NCBI GenBank assembly: GCA_020441225.1 | Contig: JAGRMP010000119.1 | Span: 1,836 to 7,414 of the forward strand | Direction of reading: 5' to 3' | DNA length: 5,579 bases | From: Maritimibacter sp. | GTDB taxonomy: Bacteria; Pseudomonadota; Alphaproteobacteria; Rhodobacterales; Rhodobacteraceae | In this document: piece after piece, positions 1 to 5,579 of the stretch | How positions within the stretch are numbered: the first letter of the stretch is position 1 | How the letters are laid out: every line of letters begins with the position of its first letter | Program-made: the position numbers and the translations under genes | The notes under the pieces: model-generated | The model's database searches: none | Seen by the model: the letters and a program-made list of their open reading frames with translations, nothing else | What the model was told of the DNA's origin: nothing

Positions 1-110
1 TCGGCTACAACAAGGCCGCGCGCCTGGTGGAGCGGATGGAGGACGAGAACCTCGTGAGCGCCTCGAACCACGTCGGCAAGCGCGAGATCCTGGTGCCGGA
101 GCAGGTGTAA
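1..110 (+). CDS. ftsK: DNA translocase FtsK, C-terminal end (partial, 5' end outside window)
   Basis: The reading frame enters at base 3 and gives 35 residues, beginning [20 protein letters not shown] and ending in EQV before a TAA stop at 108-110. This closely resembles the C-terminal gamma (winged-helix) domain of FtsK/SpoIIIE translocases. In E. coli FtsK the same segment starts GYNRAARIVEQME and ends shortly after a REVLAP motif; here it is REILVP. In the family, the gamma domain reads the polar KOPS sequences and contacts XerD, so that the septum-anchored hexameric motor pumps DNA toward dif during division. The motor and membrane domains lie upstream of the window. The next gene on the same strand is lolA, an order I associate with alphaproteobacteria. 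The identification is firm despite the short fragment, because the C-terminal signature is distinctive. Confidence 0.9.
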   Translation, partial: GYNKAARLVERMEDENLVSASNHVGKREILVPEQV

Positions 111-119
111 AACCAAGGC

Positions 120-143
120 CCGGGCTTGCCGCACCAGGCCCGG
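120..143 (+). other. Weak hairpin just after ftsK
   Basis: Bases 120-126 (CCGGGCT) can pair with 137-143 (GGCCCGG), giving six GC pairs and one G-T wobble around a ten-base loop. It lies ten bases past the ftsK stop. No T-run follows, so it is not a textbook intrinsic terminator. It could slow transcription, protect the 3' end of the ftsK mRNA, or be a chance structure in GC-rich DNA. An overlapping palindrome, GCCCGGGC at 118-125, could compete with this fold. Confidence 0.25.
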
Positions 144-190
144 ACCCGGCGTGATATCGCCTAACGCGGGTCACATGCGCGACAACAGGC

Positions 191-213
191 GCGGACAGGC
201 TGGACTTGTCCGC
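191..213 (+). other. Perfect stem-loop in the ftsK-lolA gap (terminator or lolA leader structure)
   Basis: GCGGACAGG (191-199) pairs with CTTGTCCGC (205-213) around a five-base loop, CTGGA. This gives nine pairs, eight Watson-Crick and one G-T. It ends 22 bases before the first lolA ATG and 13 bases before the likely Shine-Dalgarno sequence. The following bases (TCCGATTCCC) are not T-rich, so a classic Rho-independent terminator is not supported. It may be a U-tract-less terminator, an mRNA-processing or stability element between ftsK and lolA, or part of the lolA 5' leader. The pairing is read directly from the sequence; the function is inferred. Confidence 0.4.
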
Positions 214-235
214 TCCGATTCCCAAGTAAGGGCCC

Positions 236-838
236 ATGACCATGCCCCGTACCTTCCTCGCCGCGATCCTGTTGGCGCTCACAGCTCTTCCGGCGATGGC
301 GCAGCAGCTCTCGCTGAACGGGATCTCGCGCTATCTCAACAGCCTCACCACGCTCGAGGCGGAATTTACCCAGATCAATGCCGACCAGACGATCTCGACC
401 GGCGTCATCAAGATCCAGCGTCCGGGCCGGGCGCGGTTCGAGTACAACCCGCCGGACGAGACGCTGGTGATCGCGGGCGGCCAGCAGCTCGCCGTGTTCG
501 ACGCCAAGTCCAACACCGGACCGGAGCAATATCCGCTCAGGGAAACGCCGCTTAACCTGATCCTTGCGCGCACGGTCGATCTCAGCCGCTCGGGCATGGT
601 GGTGGGCCACGACTATGACGGCACCGCCACGACAGTCACGGCGCAGGATCCGGACCACCCTGAGTACGGCAACATCCGGCTGATGTTCACCGGCAATCCC
701 GTGGAGCTGCGGCAGTGGGTCATCACCGATGGGTCGGGGGCCGAAACAGCGGTGATCCTCGGCGATGTGCGAACCGGGATGAGCTACCCGACCTCAACCT
801 TCTCGATCAACGCAGAAGTCTCAAAACGCGAACGTTAG
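236..838 (+). CDS. lolA: Outer-membrane lipoprotein carrier protein LolA
   Basis: LolA is the periplasmic chaperone that takes lipoproteins released by the LolCDE ABC transporter and hands them to the outer membrane. The 200-residue product fits the family size. It opens with a Sec signal peptide: basic start, hydrophobic core at about residues 7-19, and probable cleavage after ALPAMA at residue 22. The mature part has the family features: an early LEAEFTQ segment (about 40-46), the hallmark RPGRARFEYNPP (62-73), and the WVITDGSG...VILGDVRTG strands (about 161-181). Two in-frame ATGs are possible, at 236 and 242. The purine-rich TAAGGG at 227-232 lies only three bases before the first but nine before the second, so translation may start at 242 with a protein two residues shorter; the signal peptide is intact either way. 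The gene follows ftsK on the same strand and may be partly cotranscribed with it. The product is confident; the exact start is uncertain. Confidence 0.95.
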   Translation: MTMPRTFLAAILLALTALPAMAQQLSLNGISRYLNSLTTLEAEFTQINADQTISTGVIKIQRPGRARFEYNPPDETLVIAGGQQLAVFDAKSNTGPEQYPLRETPLNLILARTVDLSRSGMVVGHDYDGTATTVTAQDPDHPEYGNIRLMFTGNPVELRQWVITDGSGAETAVILGDVRTGMSYPTSTFSINAEVSKRER

Positions 839-859
839 GCTCTGTTAACGCCCTGGCCG

Positions 860-1159
860 TTACCGCCCGCGCCGGCTGCCGGACGACCTGGCGTTGAACC
901 CGGGCGGCCGTTTCGCGACCCAGGCTGCGAATTTCGCCAAATGCGGATGTGCGCGCAACGCCTTGGGCGTGTTGTAGTCCCGGGCAAGCTCGGTCTCGGT
1001 CAGCGTCGCGTGGATCTCCTTGTGGCAGATCTGGTGCAGCAGCACCGTCTCACCGCCTTTACCACCCCGGAGCTTCGGGATCAGGTGGTGACGGCTCTGC
1101 GGCACGTCCGGCGGGATCGGACGACCGCAGAGCGCGCAAACCGGTACCGCTTCCTCCAT
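860..1159 (-). CDS. Small HNH-type zinc protein (putative HNH endonuclease)
   Basis: This predicted 99-residue protein resembles the small stand-alone HNH proteins annotated in Rhodobacterales. Visible landmarks are a CALC knuckle (C8, C11), an SRHHLIPKLRGGKGG segment carrying H24-H25 and P28, and an ICHKEIH segment with C45, H46 and H50. These match the HHxxPxxxGG...CHxxxH skeleton of HNH nucleases, in which a zinc knuckle supports a metal-dependent beta-beta-alpha active site. The usual asparagine and third cysteine of the NLxxLCxxCH motif are E37 and H42 here, so nuclease activity is not assured. The C-terminus is basic (ending SRRGR). The ATG at 1159 is chosen because AAGGGG sits five bases before it. 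The frame stays open upstream to 1309, but that extension would run into mscS on the opposite strand and looks low-complexity. The gene is convergent with lolA and divergent from mscS. No toxin, phage or restriction partner lies beside it, and its cellular role is unknown. Confidence 0.82.
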   Translation of the reverse strand: MEEAVPVCALCGRPIPPDVPQSRHHLIPKLRGGKGGETVLLHQICHKEIHATLTETELARDYNTPKALRAHPHLAKFAAWVAKRPPGFNARSSGSRRGR

Positions 1160-1194
1160 CCTGTCCCCTTGCCTGACACCCGCTTCTTTGCGAC

Positions 1195-1223
1195 AGGGTA
1201 GGCGGCGTTGGGCCGGGTGAAAA
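1195..1223 (-). promoter_or_regulatory. Possible promoter for the HNH gene in the divergent HNH-mscS region
   Basis: Read on the - strand, TTTTCA (1223-1218) and TACCCT (1200-1195) are separated by exactly 17 bases. They match the sigma-70 consensus boxes at 4 of 6 and 3 of 6 positions. The placement would give an untranslated leader of roughly 30 bases ahead of the ATG at 1159. The match is weak, and alphaproteobacterial promoters are poorly conserved, so this is only a suggestion. The 77-base region must hold the start signals for both divergent genes unless transcription comes from elsewhere. I found no convincing -10/-35 pair for mscS in it. Confidence 0.2.
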
Positions 1224-1236
1224 CGGGAAACGGAAC

Positions 1237-2541
1237 ATGGACGAGTTGGTTGGTCAGGTTTGGGTCTATATCGAGCCGGGGTACGAGATCGCCCGGCAAT
1301 GGCTGACATCGCCGGCGGCGTGGTCGCAGTTCGCGCTCCTGGTGGTCGCCTATCTCGCTGCTGTCTTTGCCGCGAAACGGCTCGGGCCGGTGCTAACCCG
1401 GCTGATTTCTCCGCCCGAGGAGCAGGTGCATATCCTCGCCCGTTCCCGCCGCTTCGTGCTGATCTTCCTGCCCCTGCTGCTGCCGCTGCTCGCCTACGGC
1501 TTCACCGCGCTCGGCGAACAGGTGACGCGCTCGCTGTTCGGCTCGGGCGCCGTCATCGCCTTCGGCAAGCGGGTGTTCCTGTTCCTCGCCGTTCGGATCC
1601 TGGTGAAAGACATCATCTCCGACCCGTTCCTGCGCCTCATCGGCCGCTACGTGCTGGTGCCGGTGGCCGCGCTCTATGCGCTGGGCCTGCTCGACCCGGC
1701 GCTGGTCTGGCTTGAGGGCCTGACCGTCTCGATGGGCAATATCTCCTTTTCGGTCCTGTCGATCCTGCGCGGGTTGATCGCGGGCTCGATCCTGTTCTGG
1801 CTGGGCCGCTGGTCCAACGACCAGACCGCCGTCTTCATCAACGGCCAGCAGGAGCTGCGCCCCGCAACCCGGACGCTGGCGGTCAAAACCGCCGAGATCG
1901 CGATCTTCGGTGCCGCCTTCCTGCTGCTCATGAACATCATGGGCATCTCGCTCACCTCGCTCGCCGTCATCGGCGGCGCGGTCGGCGTCGGCCTCGGTTT
2001 CGGGCTGCAACAGATCGCGGCCAACTTCATCTCCGGCGTCATCCTCCTGCTCGAAGGGCAGGCGACGGTCGGCGATTATGTCGAGCTCGACGGCGGCGAG
2101 GCGGGCACCATCGTCAAGATGACCGCGCGCGCGATCATCCTCGAGACCTTCGACGGCAAGTGGATCGTCGTGCCCAACGAGCATTTTATTACCACGCGGG
2201 TGGTGAACTACTCCGATTCGGGCAGCGCCAACCGCTACGAAGCGCCGTTCTCGGTCTCCTACGACACCGACATCAACGCCGTCCCCGCGATCATCGAGGC
2301 GGCTGTCGCTCGGCTCGATTTCGTGCTCGAAAAGCCGGACGGGCCGGATTGCGAGCTGGCGGGCTTCGGCGATTCGGGCATCGATTTCGTCTGCGAATTC
2401 TGGGTGAACGGCATCGACGACGGCCGCCACAAGTACACTTCGCAGGTGATGTTCGCGATCTGGAATGCGCTGAAAGAGGCCGGGATCGAGATCCCCTATC
2501 CGCACCGCGTGGTCGAGCTTCGGGGCGTGCCTGCGCCGTGA
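1237..2541 (+). CDS. MscS-family mechanosensitive ion channel with extra N-terminal membrane helices
   Basis: This is an inner-membrane channel that, by family, opens under membrane tension to release solutes during hypo-osmotic shock. At 434 residues it is longer than E. coli MscS (286). The added length is N-terminal: hydrophobic stretches lie at about residues 31-46, 72-91, 105-123, 138-157, 172-190 and 220-240, before the pore helix. The diagnostic core is the Gly/Ala-rich pore segment SLAVIGGAVGVGLGFGLQQI (241-260), followed by AANFISGVILLLEGQATVGDYVE. The beta domain follows with GTIVKMTARA and the WIVVPNEHFITTRVVNYS segment (309-326). The cytoplasmic alpha/beta domain ends in EIPYPHRVVEL (418-428), equivalent to the IPFP motif of MscS. 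The ATG at 1237 has a purine-rich upstream sequence (GGGAAACGGAAC). Its stop overlaps the start of the downstream flavoprotein gene by four bases. The family is secure; the paralogue type and physiological trigger cannot be told from sequence. Confidence 0.95.
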   Translation: MDELVGQVWVYIEPGYEIARQWLTSPAAWSQFALLVVAYLAAVFAAKRLGPVLTRLISPPEEQVHILARSRRFVLIFLPLLLPLLAYGFTALGEQVTRSLFGSGAVIAFGKRVFLFLAVRILVKDIISDPFLRLIGRYVLVPVAALYALGLLDPALVWLEGLTVSMGNISFSVLSILRGLIAGSILFWLGRWSNDQTAVFINGQQELRPATRTLAVKTAEIAIFGAAFLLLMNIMGISLTSLAVIGGAVGVGLGFGLQQIAANFISGVILLLEGQATVGDYVELDGGEAGTIVKMTARAIILETFDGKWIVVPNEHFITTRVVNYSDSGSANRYEAPFSVSYDTDINAVPAIIEAAVARLDFVLEKPDGPDCELAGFGDSGIDFVCEFWVNGIDDGRHKYTSQVMFAIWNALKEAGIEIPYPHRVVELRGVPAP

Positions 2542-3716
2542 CGCAGGCGCTGGTCATCGGGGCCGGGCCGGCGGGGCTGATGGCGGCGCAGGAGTTGGCG
2601 CAGTCCGGCCACGCCGTGGTGGTCGCCGAAGCCAAGCCCTCGGTCGGGCGCAAGCTTTTGATGGCGGGCAAGTCGGGGCTGAACCTCACCAAGGACGAGC
2701 CGCCCGAGGCCTTTCTCGCCGCCTATTCCGGCAGTGCCGCCGGGCTGGTGCAGGACGCGGTGCGCGTTTTCGGACCGTCAGAGATCCAGGACTGGGCGCG
2801 CGGGCTTGGGCAGGAAGTGTTCACCGGCTCCTCTCGACGGGTCTTCCCCAAGCGGATGAAGGCCTCGCCGCTGCTGCGCGCCTGGCTCGGCGAGATCGCC
2901 GCGCTCGGGATCGAGATCCGCACCCGCTGGCGCTGGGCCGGGTTCGAAGGTGACGGGTTTGCCTTTGACACACCCGAAGGGCGGCAGGTGTTGCAGCCGG
3001 GCGTGACCGTCCTGGCGCTGGGCGGGGCGAGTTGGGCAAGGTTAGGCTCTGATGGCGCTTGGGCACCCTGGCTTGCAGACAAAGGCGTCGCGATCACACC
3101 CTTTGCGCCGGCCAACGCGGGGCTGTCGGTTGCCTGGTCCGACCATATGCAAAAGCATTTCGGCGCGCCGGTGAAGGTCGCGCGGCTCACCGCGGGCGAC
3201 ACCACCGTGCGCGGCGAATTCGTGATCTCGGCGCGTGGGCTCGAAGGCAGCGCAATCTATACAGTGTCCAAGTCGCTGCGGGAGGGGGCGGCGCTCACGC
3301 TCGATCTCTGCCCCGACTGGACACGCGACGAGGTCGCGGCGCGGCTCGCGAAACCGCGGGGCAAGGCCACCGTCAGCGCCCATCTGCGCAAGGCGCTGCG
3401 GCTCGATCCCGCCCGGCTCGCGCTGTTGCAGGAGTTTGGCCGTCCCCTGCCGGACGGGGCGGATCTGGCTGGATTAGTCAAACATCTGCCCGTCACACAC
3501 GCCGGTTTGCGTCCGCTCGACGAGGCGATCTCGACCGCGGGCGGTGTCGCCGCCGAGGCGCTCGACGGCTTCATGCTGCGCGCGCTCCCGGGCGTGTTCG
3601 CGGCTGGGGAAATGCTGGATTGGGAGGCGCCCACGGGCGGCTATCTGCTCACGGGCTGTCTCGCCACGGGCCGGGCCGCCGGGCAGGCGGCAGCGGCTTA
3701 CCCGCGCGGCATGTAG
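2538..3716 (+). CDS. FAD-dependent flavoprotein, BaiN/RdsA superfamily (TIGR03862-like)
   Basis: This is a predicted 392-residue soluble oxidoreductase that binds FAD. The N-terminus carries the Rossmann dinucleotide motif ALVIGAGPAG (4-13), with an acidic residue (E31) at the end of the second strand. GRKLLMAGKSGLNLTKDE (37-54) is the superfamily signature after the Rossmann fold; AGKSGLNLT, in place of the AGGGRCN seen in classical BaiN-type proteins, points to the TIGR03862 (PP_4765-like) branch. Further landmarks are VLALGGASW (158-166), ISARGLEGSAIY (230-241), STAGGV (332-337), and the C-terminal FAD segment GVFAAGEMLDWEAPTGGYLL (352-371) with a GCLATGRAAG end. The start is GTG at 2538, inside the mscS stop (GTGA). 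The next in-frame ATG (2580) would delete the FAD motif, and no strong Shine-Dalgarno is visible, which suggests reinitiation after mscS. Substrate and reaction are unknown. The gene overlaps holA tail to tail by 19 bases. Confidence 0.92.
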   Translation: MTQALVIGAGPAGLMAAQELAQSGHAVVVAEAKPSVGRKLLMAGKSGLNLTKDEPPEAFLAAYSGSAAGLVQDAVRVFGPSEIQDWARGLGQEVFTGSSRRVFPKRMKASPLLRAWLGEIAALGIEIRTRWRWAGFEGDGFAFDTPEGRQVLQPGVTVLALGGASWARLGSDGAWAPWLADKGVAITPFAPANAGLSVAWSDHMQKHFGAPVKVARLTAGDTTVRGEFVISARGLEGSAIYTVSKSLREGAALTLDLCPDWTRDEVAARLAKPRGKATVSAHLRKALRLDPARLALLQEFGRPLPDGADLAGLVKHLPVTHAGLRPLDEAISTAGGVAAEALDGFMLRALPGVFAAGEMLDWEAPTGGYLLTGCLATGRAAGQAAAAYPRGM

Positions 3717-4714
3717 GCAAGCCGGATCAGCGTCCGTTCCATAAGCGCGGTGTTCGGTGTCGGCGCCGAGGAGCGCAGCTGCAGATCGGTGTCGATCAGC
3801 ATTTCGAGCGCCTGTTCCAGCCGCGCCGCGCCCCAGTTCTGCGCCTGGCGAATCATCCGGTCGCGCGATTTGAAATGCACCCGCGCCCGCGCGATTCCCT
3901 TTGCCGGGCCTTCCGGATCGGAGGCGGCGAGGTGCAGGGTGCGAAAGTGCCGCGTCGCGGCGATGCAGAGCGTGACCGGAAGCGTGCCCTGGGCCTCCAA
4001 CCGGTGCAGGAGCGGCCCGAGCTCGGCGTAGCGCCCCTCGGCCGTCGCGTGCAGCACGTCATCGGTCTCGGCTTCCGTGGAGGCCGGCGCGCAGGCATCG
4101 ACATCCGCCGGCGTGACCGGCGTGGCATCGCCCAACTTGTAAAGCGAGAGCTTCTCGATCGTCTGGCGGAAATCGCCCGGGTCGAGCGCCCGCGACAGCG
4201 CCGCGATCTCGGTCATCGCCTCGGGCGAGATCTGCGCGAGCCCGGCCTTGCCCAGCGCCGCCTCGATCTCGGCGCGCGAGGGCGGATCGTCGTAGATCCC
4301 GGCGGCATAGGCGTTTCTGTGTCCCTCGAAATAGCTGCGCAGCTTGGAGCGCGGGGTGAGGTTGCCCGCCGTCACCACCACGGTCGCATCGCCCTCGGCC
4401 CAATCGTCCAGCGCGGCGGTGATGGTCTTGGCGAGCCCGTCGGCGGCGTCTTCGACAAAGGCGACGCGGGGACCGGGGAAAAATCCCTGCGCCTTGATCG
4501 CATCCGCGAGCAGCGCCGGGTCCTTGCGCAGATCGCTTGCAGGGATGCGGGTGAGGCGCATTTCGGCCTCGCCCTCGGGGCCCACGAGATTCGCGATCAG
4601 CTCCTGGCGCTTGAGCGCCACCCGCATCGCGTCGGCCCCGAAAATCAGCACCCCCGCGCGGCCGGTCTCGGGCTTGGCAAAGAACCGAGGCGCATCGCGG
4701 GGGGAGAGCTTCAT
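3698..4714 (-). CDS. holA: DNA polymerase III subunit delta (clamp-loader wrench)
   Basis: HolA is the delta subunit of the DnaX clamp-loader complex. It binds and opens the beta sliding clamp so that the loader can place it on primed DNA. The 338-residue product has normal family length. The N-terminal AAA+-like domain is recognisable from VLIFGADAMRVALKRQEL (22-39), with a degenerate nucleotide site as is usual for delta. RLTRIPASDLRKDPALLADA (53-72), PGPRVAFVEDAADG (80-93) and ATVVVTAGNLTPRSKLRSYF (110-129) follow. The all-helical C-terminal collar domain includes VTLCIAATRHFRTLHLAA (247-264) and the NWGAARLEQALEMLIDTDLQLRS stretch (293-315). The ATG (4714-4712) overlaps the leuS stop in TGATG, and no good Shine-Dalgarno precedes it, so it is probably translated by termination-reinitiation from leuS. 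In many proteobacteria lptE sits between leuS and holA; it is absent here. Confidence 0.95.
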   Translation of the reverse strand: MKLSPRDAPRFFAKPETGRAGVLIFGADAMRVALKRQELIANLVGPEGEAEMRLTRIPASDLRKDPALLADAIKAQGFFPGPRVAFVEDAADGLAKTITAALDDWAEGDATVVVTAGNLTPRSKLRSYFEGHRNAYAAGIYDDPPSRAEIEAALGKAGLAQISPEAMTEIAALSRALDPGDFRQTIEKLSLYKLGDATPVTPADVDACAPASTEAETDDVLHATAEGRYAELGPLLHRLEAQGTLPVTLCIAATRHFRTLHLAASDPEGPAKGIARARVHFKSRDRMIRQAQNWGAARLEQALEMLIDTDLQLRSSAPTPNTALMERTLIRLAYMPRG

Positions 4715-5579
4715 CAGGCGACCACGTTGACGATGCGGCCGGGCACGACGATGACCTTCTTCGGCGCCGCGCCGTCGAGCGCGCGTTTCACGCCCTCGGT
4801 GGCGAGCGCCAGTTTCTCGATCTCGGCCTTGTCCATGTCCTTGGGCACCGTGATCTCGTCGCGGCGCTTGCCGTTCACCTGGATCGGCAGGGTCACGCTG
4901 TCGTCCACCAGCATCGCCGGGTCGGCCACCGGCCAGGGCGCGTTGGCCACCAGCCCTTCACCGCCCAGCCGCTCCCAGATCTCTTCGGCGAGATGCGGGG
5001 TCATCGGGCTCATGAGTTGCGCCATGACCCTCATGGCCTGTTTCTTCGCGGCAGCACCCGCGGGCGATTTCGCCAGCGTGTTGGTGAAAGCATAGAGCCG
5101 CGCGATCGAGGTGTTGAACAAAAACCCGTCGATCCCCTTCGACACCGCGTCGATGGTCTTGTGCATCTCGCGCAGGAGCGCGTCGTCGTCCTGTCCTTCA
5201 CCGGTCGCCTCCGCGATCTCGTCGGCCATCCGCCAGACCCGGCCCAGGTGCTTCGACGCGGCTTCGGCGCCCGAGGCGGTCCATTCCACGTCGCGTTCGG
5301 GGGGCGAATCGGACATCACGAACCAGCGCGCGGTATCGGCGCCGTAGGTGGCGACGATGTTCACCGGGTCGACCACGTTGTTCTTGGACTTCGACATCTT
5401 GGCCGAGGGAATCACCTCGACCGGGGTGCCGTCATCCTTGAGAAAGGCGCCGTCGTCGCGCAGCTCGACCTCTTCGGGGTAGTGATAAACCGGACGGCCG
5501 TCCTGCCCACGCCGGGTTCGGTAGATCGCATGCGTGACCATGCCCTGGGTAAAGAGCGCGTTGAACGGTTCCTTGCACT
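4714..5579 (-). CDS. leuS: Leucyl-tRNA synthetase, C-terminal part (partial, 5' end outside window)
   Basis: LeuRS is the class I synthetase that charges tRNA-Leu with leucine. The gene enters from the right edge (first full codon at 5577) and 287 residues are visible, about the last third of the enzyme. The fragment starts [20 protein letters not shown], typical of the LeuRS catalytic domain after the editing insertion. The class I KMSKS loop is encoded at 5400-5386, in the context [14 protein letters not shown]. It continues with [23 protein letters not shown], then the anticodon-binding helical domain ([20 protein letters not shown], then [18 protein letters not shown]). It closes with the small C-terminal domain ([13 protein letters not shown] and [15 protein letters not shown]). 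The terminal motif shows that the 3' end is complete. The TGA (4716-4714) shares a base with the holA ATG, so the two genes form an operon. The HIGH motif and editing domain lie outside the window. Confidence 0.98.
   Translation of the reverse strand, partial: CKEPFNALFTQGMVTHAIYRTRRGQDGRPVYHYPEEVELRDDGAFLKDDGTPVEVIPSAKMSKSKNNVVDPVNIVATYGADTARWFVMSDSPPERDVEWTASGAEAASKHLGRVWRMADEIAEATGEGQDDDALLREMHKTIDAVSKGIDGFLFNTSIARLYAFTNTLAKSPAGAAAKKQAMRVMAQLMSPMTPHLAEEIWERLGGEGLVANAPWPVADPAMLVDDSVTLPIQVNGKRRDEITVPKDMDKAEIEKLALATEGVKRALDGAAPKKVIVVPGRIVNVVA

Noticed and set aside
161..658. Open frames on both strands overlapping lolA (for example - strand 161-658 and + strand 151-555)
   Set aside because: They are low-complexity Arg-rich shadows of lolA, which has a signal peptide and family motifs.
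1160..1309. N-terminal extension of the HNH protein by 50 residues
   Set aside because: It would overlap the start of mscS, has no conserved sequence, and the internal ATG at 1159 has a good AAGGGG ribosome binding site.
1393..2505. A 370-codon open frame on the - strand opposite mscS
   Set aside because: The product is an Asp/Glu/Arg/Gln-rich sequence with no domain, the mirror of hydrophobic MscS codons. It has no independent support.
2160..2537. Upstream extension of the flavoprotein frame inside mscS
   Set aside because: The extension is Arg-rich nonsense overlapping the conserved cytoplasmic domain of the channel, while the FAD motif begins just after the GTG at 2538.
3059..5095. A 678-codon open frame on the + strand across the flavoprotein, holA and leuS genes
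   Set aside because: It is antisense to holA and leuS and out of frame with the flavoprotein, all of which have clear family signatures. The translation is Arg/Gly/Ala-rich without recognisable domains, as expected from long stop-free shadow frames in GC-rich DNA.
1..5579. Mobile element, CRISPR array, tRNA or defence system
   Set aside because: I saw no transposase, terminal inverted repeats, direct-repeat arrays, tRNA-like folds or nuclease/toxin partners; the lone HNH protein is not enough to claim a defence locus.

Overview
This window looks like an ordinary chromosomal housekeeping segment of an alphaproteobacterium, most likely Rhodobacterales (Roseobacter/Paracoccaceae group). The evidence is the high GC content, the ftsK-lolA gene order, the character of the LolA, LeuRS and HolA proteins, and a small HNH protein of a kind I associate with this order. 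The placement rests on protein similarity recalled from memory, not on a database search. The genes are packed tightly. The longest gap between genes is about 125 bases (111-235), so no stretch over 300 bases lacks a gene.

Left part (1-1159): the window opens in the last 35 codons of ftsK (chromosome translocase), on the + strand. A short intergenic region with two predicted hairpins follows, then lolA (periplasmic lipoprotein carrier, +). Meeting lolA tail to tail, 21 bases away, is a 99-residue HNH-type zinc protein on the - strand.

Middle part (1160-3716): a 77-base divergent region separates the HNH gene from a + strand pair. The first gene of the pair is a 434-residue multi-pass MscS-family mechanosensitive channel. 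The second is a 392-residue flavoprotein of the BaiN/RdsA superfamily (TIGR03862-like). The flavoprotein starts with GTG inside the channel's stop codon (GTGA), so the two are probably translationally coupled.

Right part (3698-5579): on the - strand, leuS (3' part of leucyl-tRNA synthetase) runs directly into holA (DNA polymerase III delta subunit) through a TGATG overlap. holA meets the flavoprotein gene tail to tail with a 19-base overlap.

Most of these genes serve basic cell functions: chromosome segregation, lipoprotein export, osmotic protection, clamp loading and tRNA charging. I see no mobile element, tRNA, rRNA, CRISPR array, phage gene or defence system. The points worth a second look are modest. 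They are the absence of lptE from the usual leuS-lptE-holA arrangement, the non-canonical HNH protein, and a perfect stem-loop just upstream of lolA. I found no convincing new biological system here.
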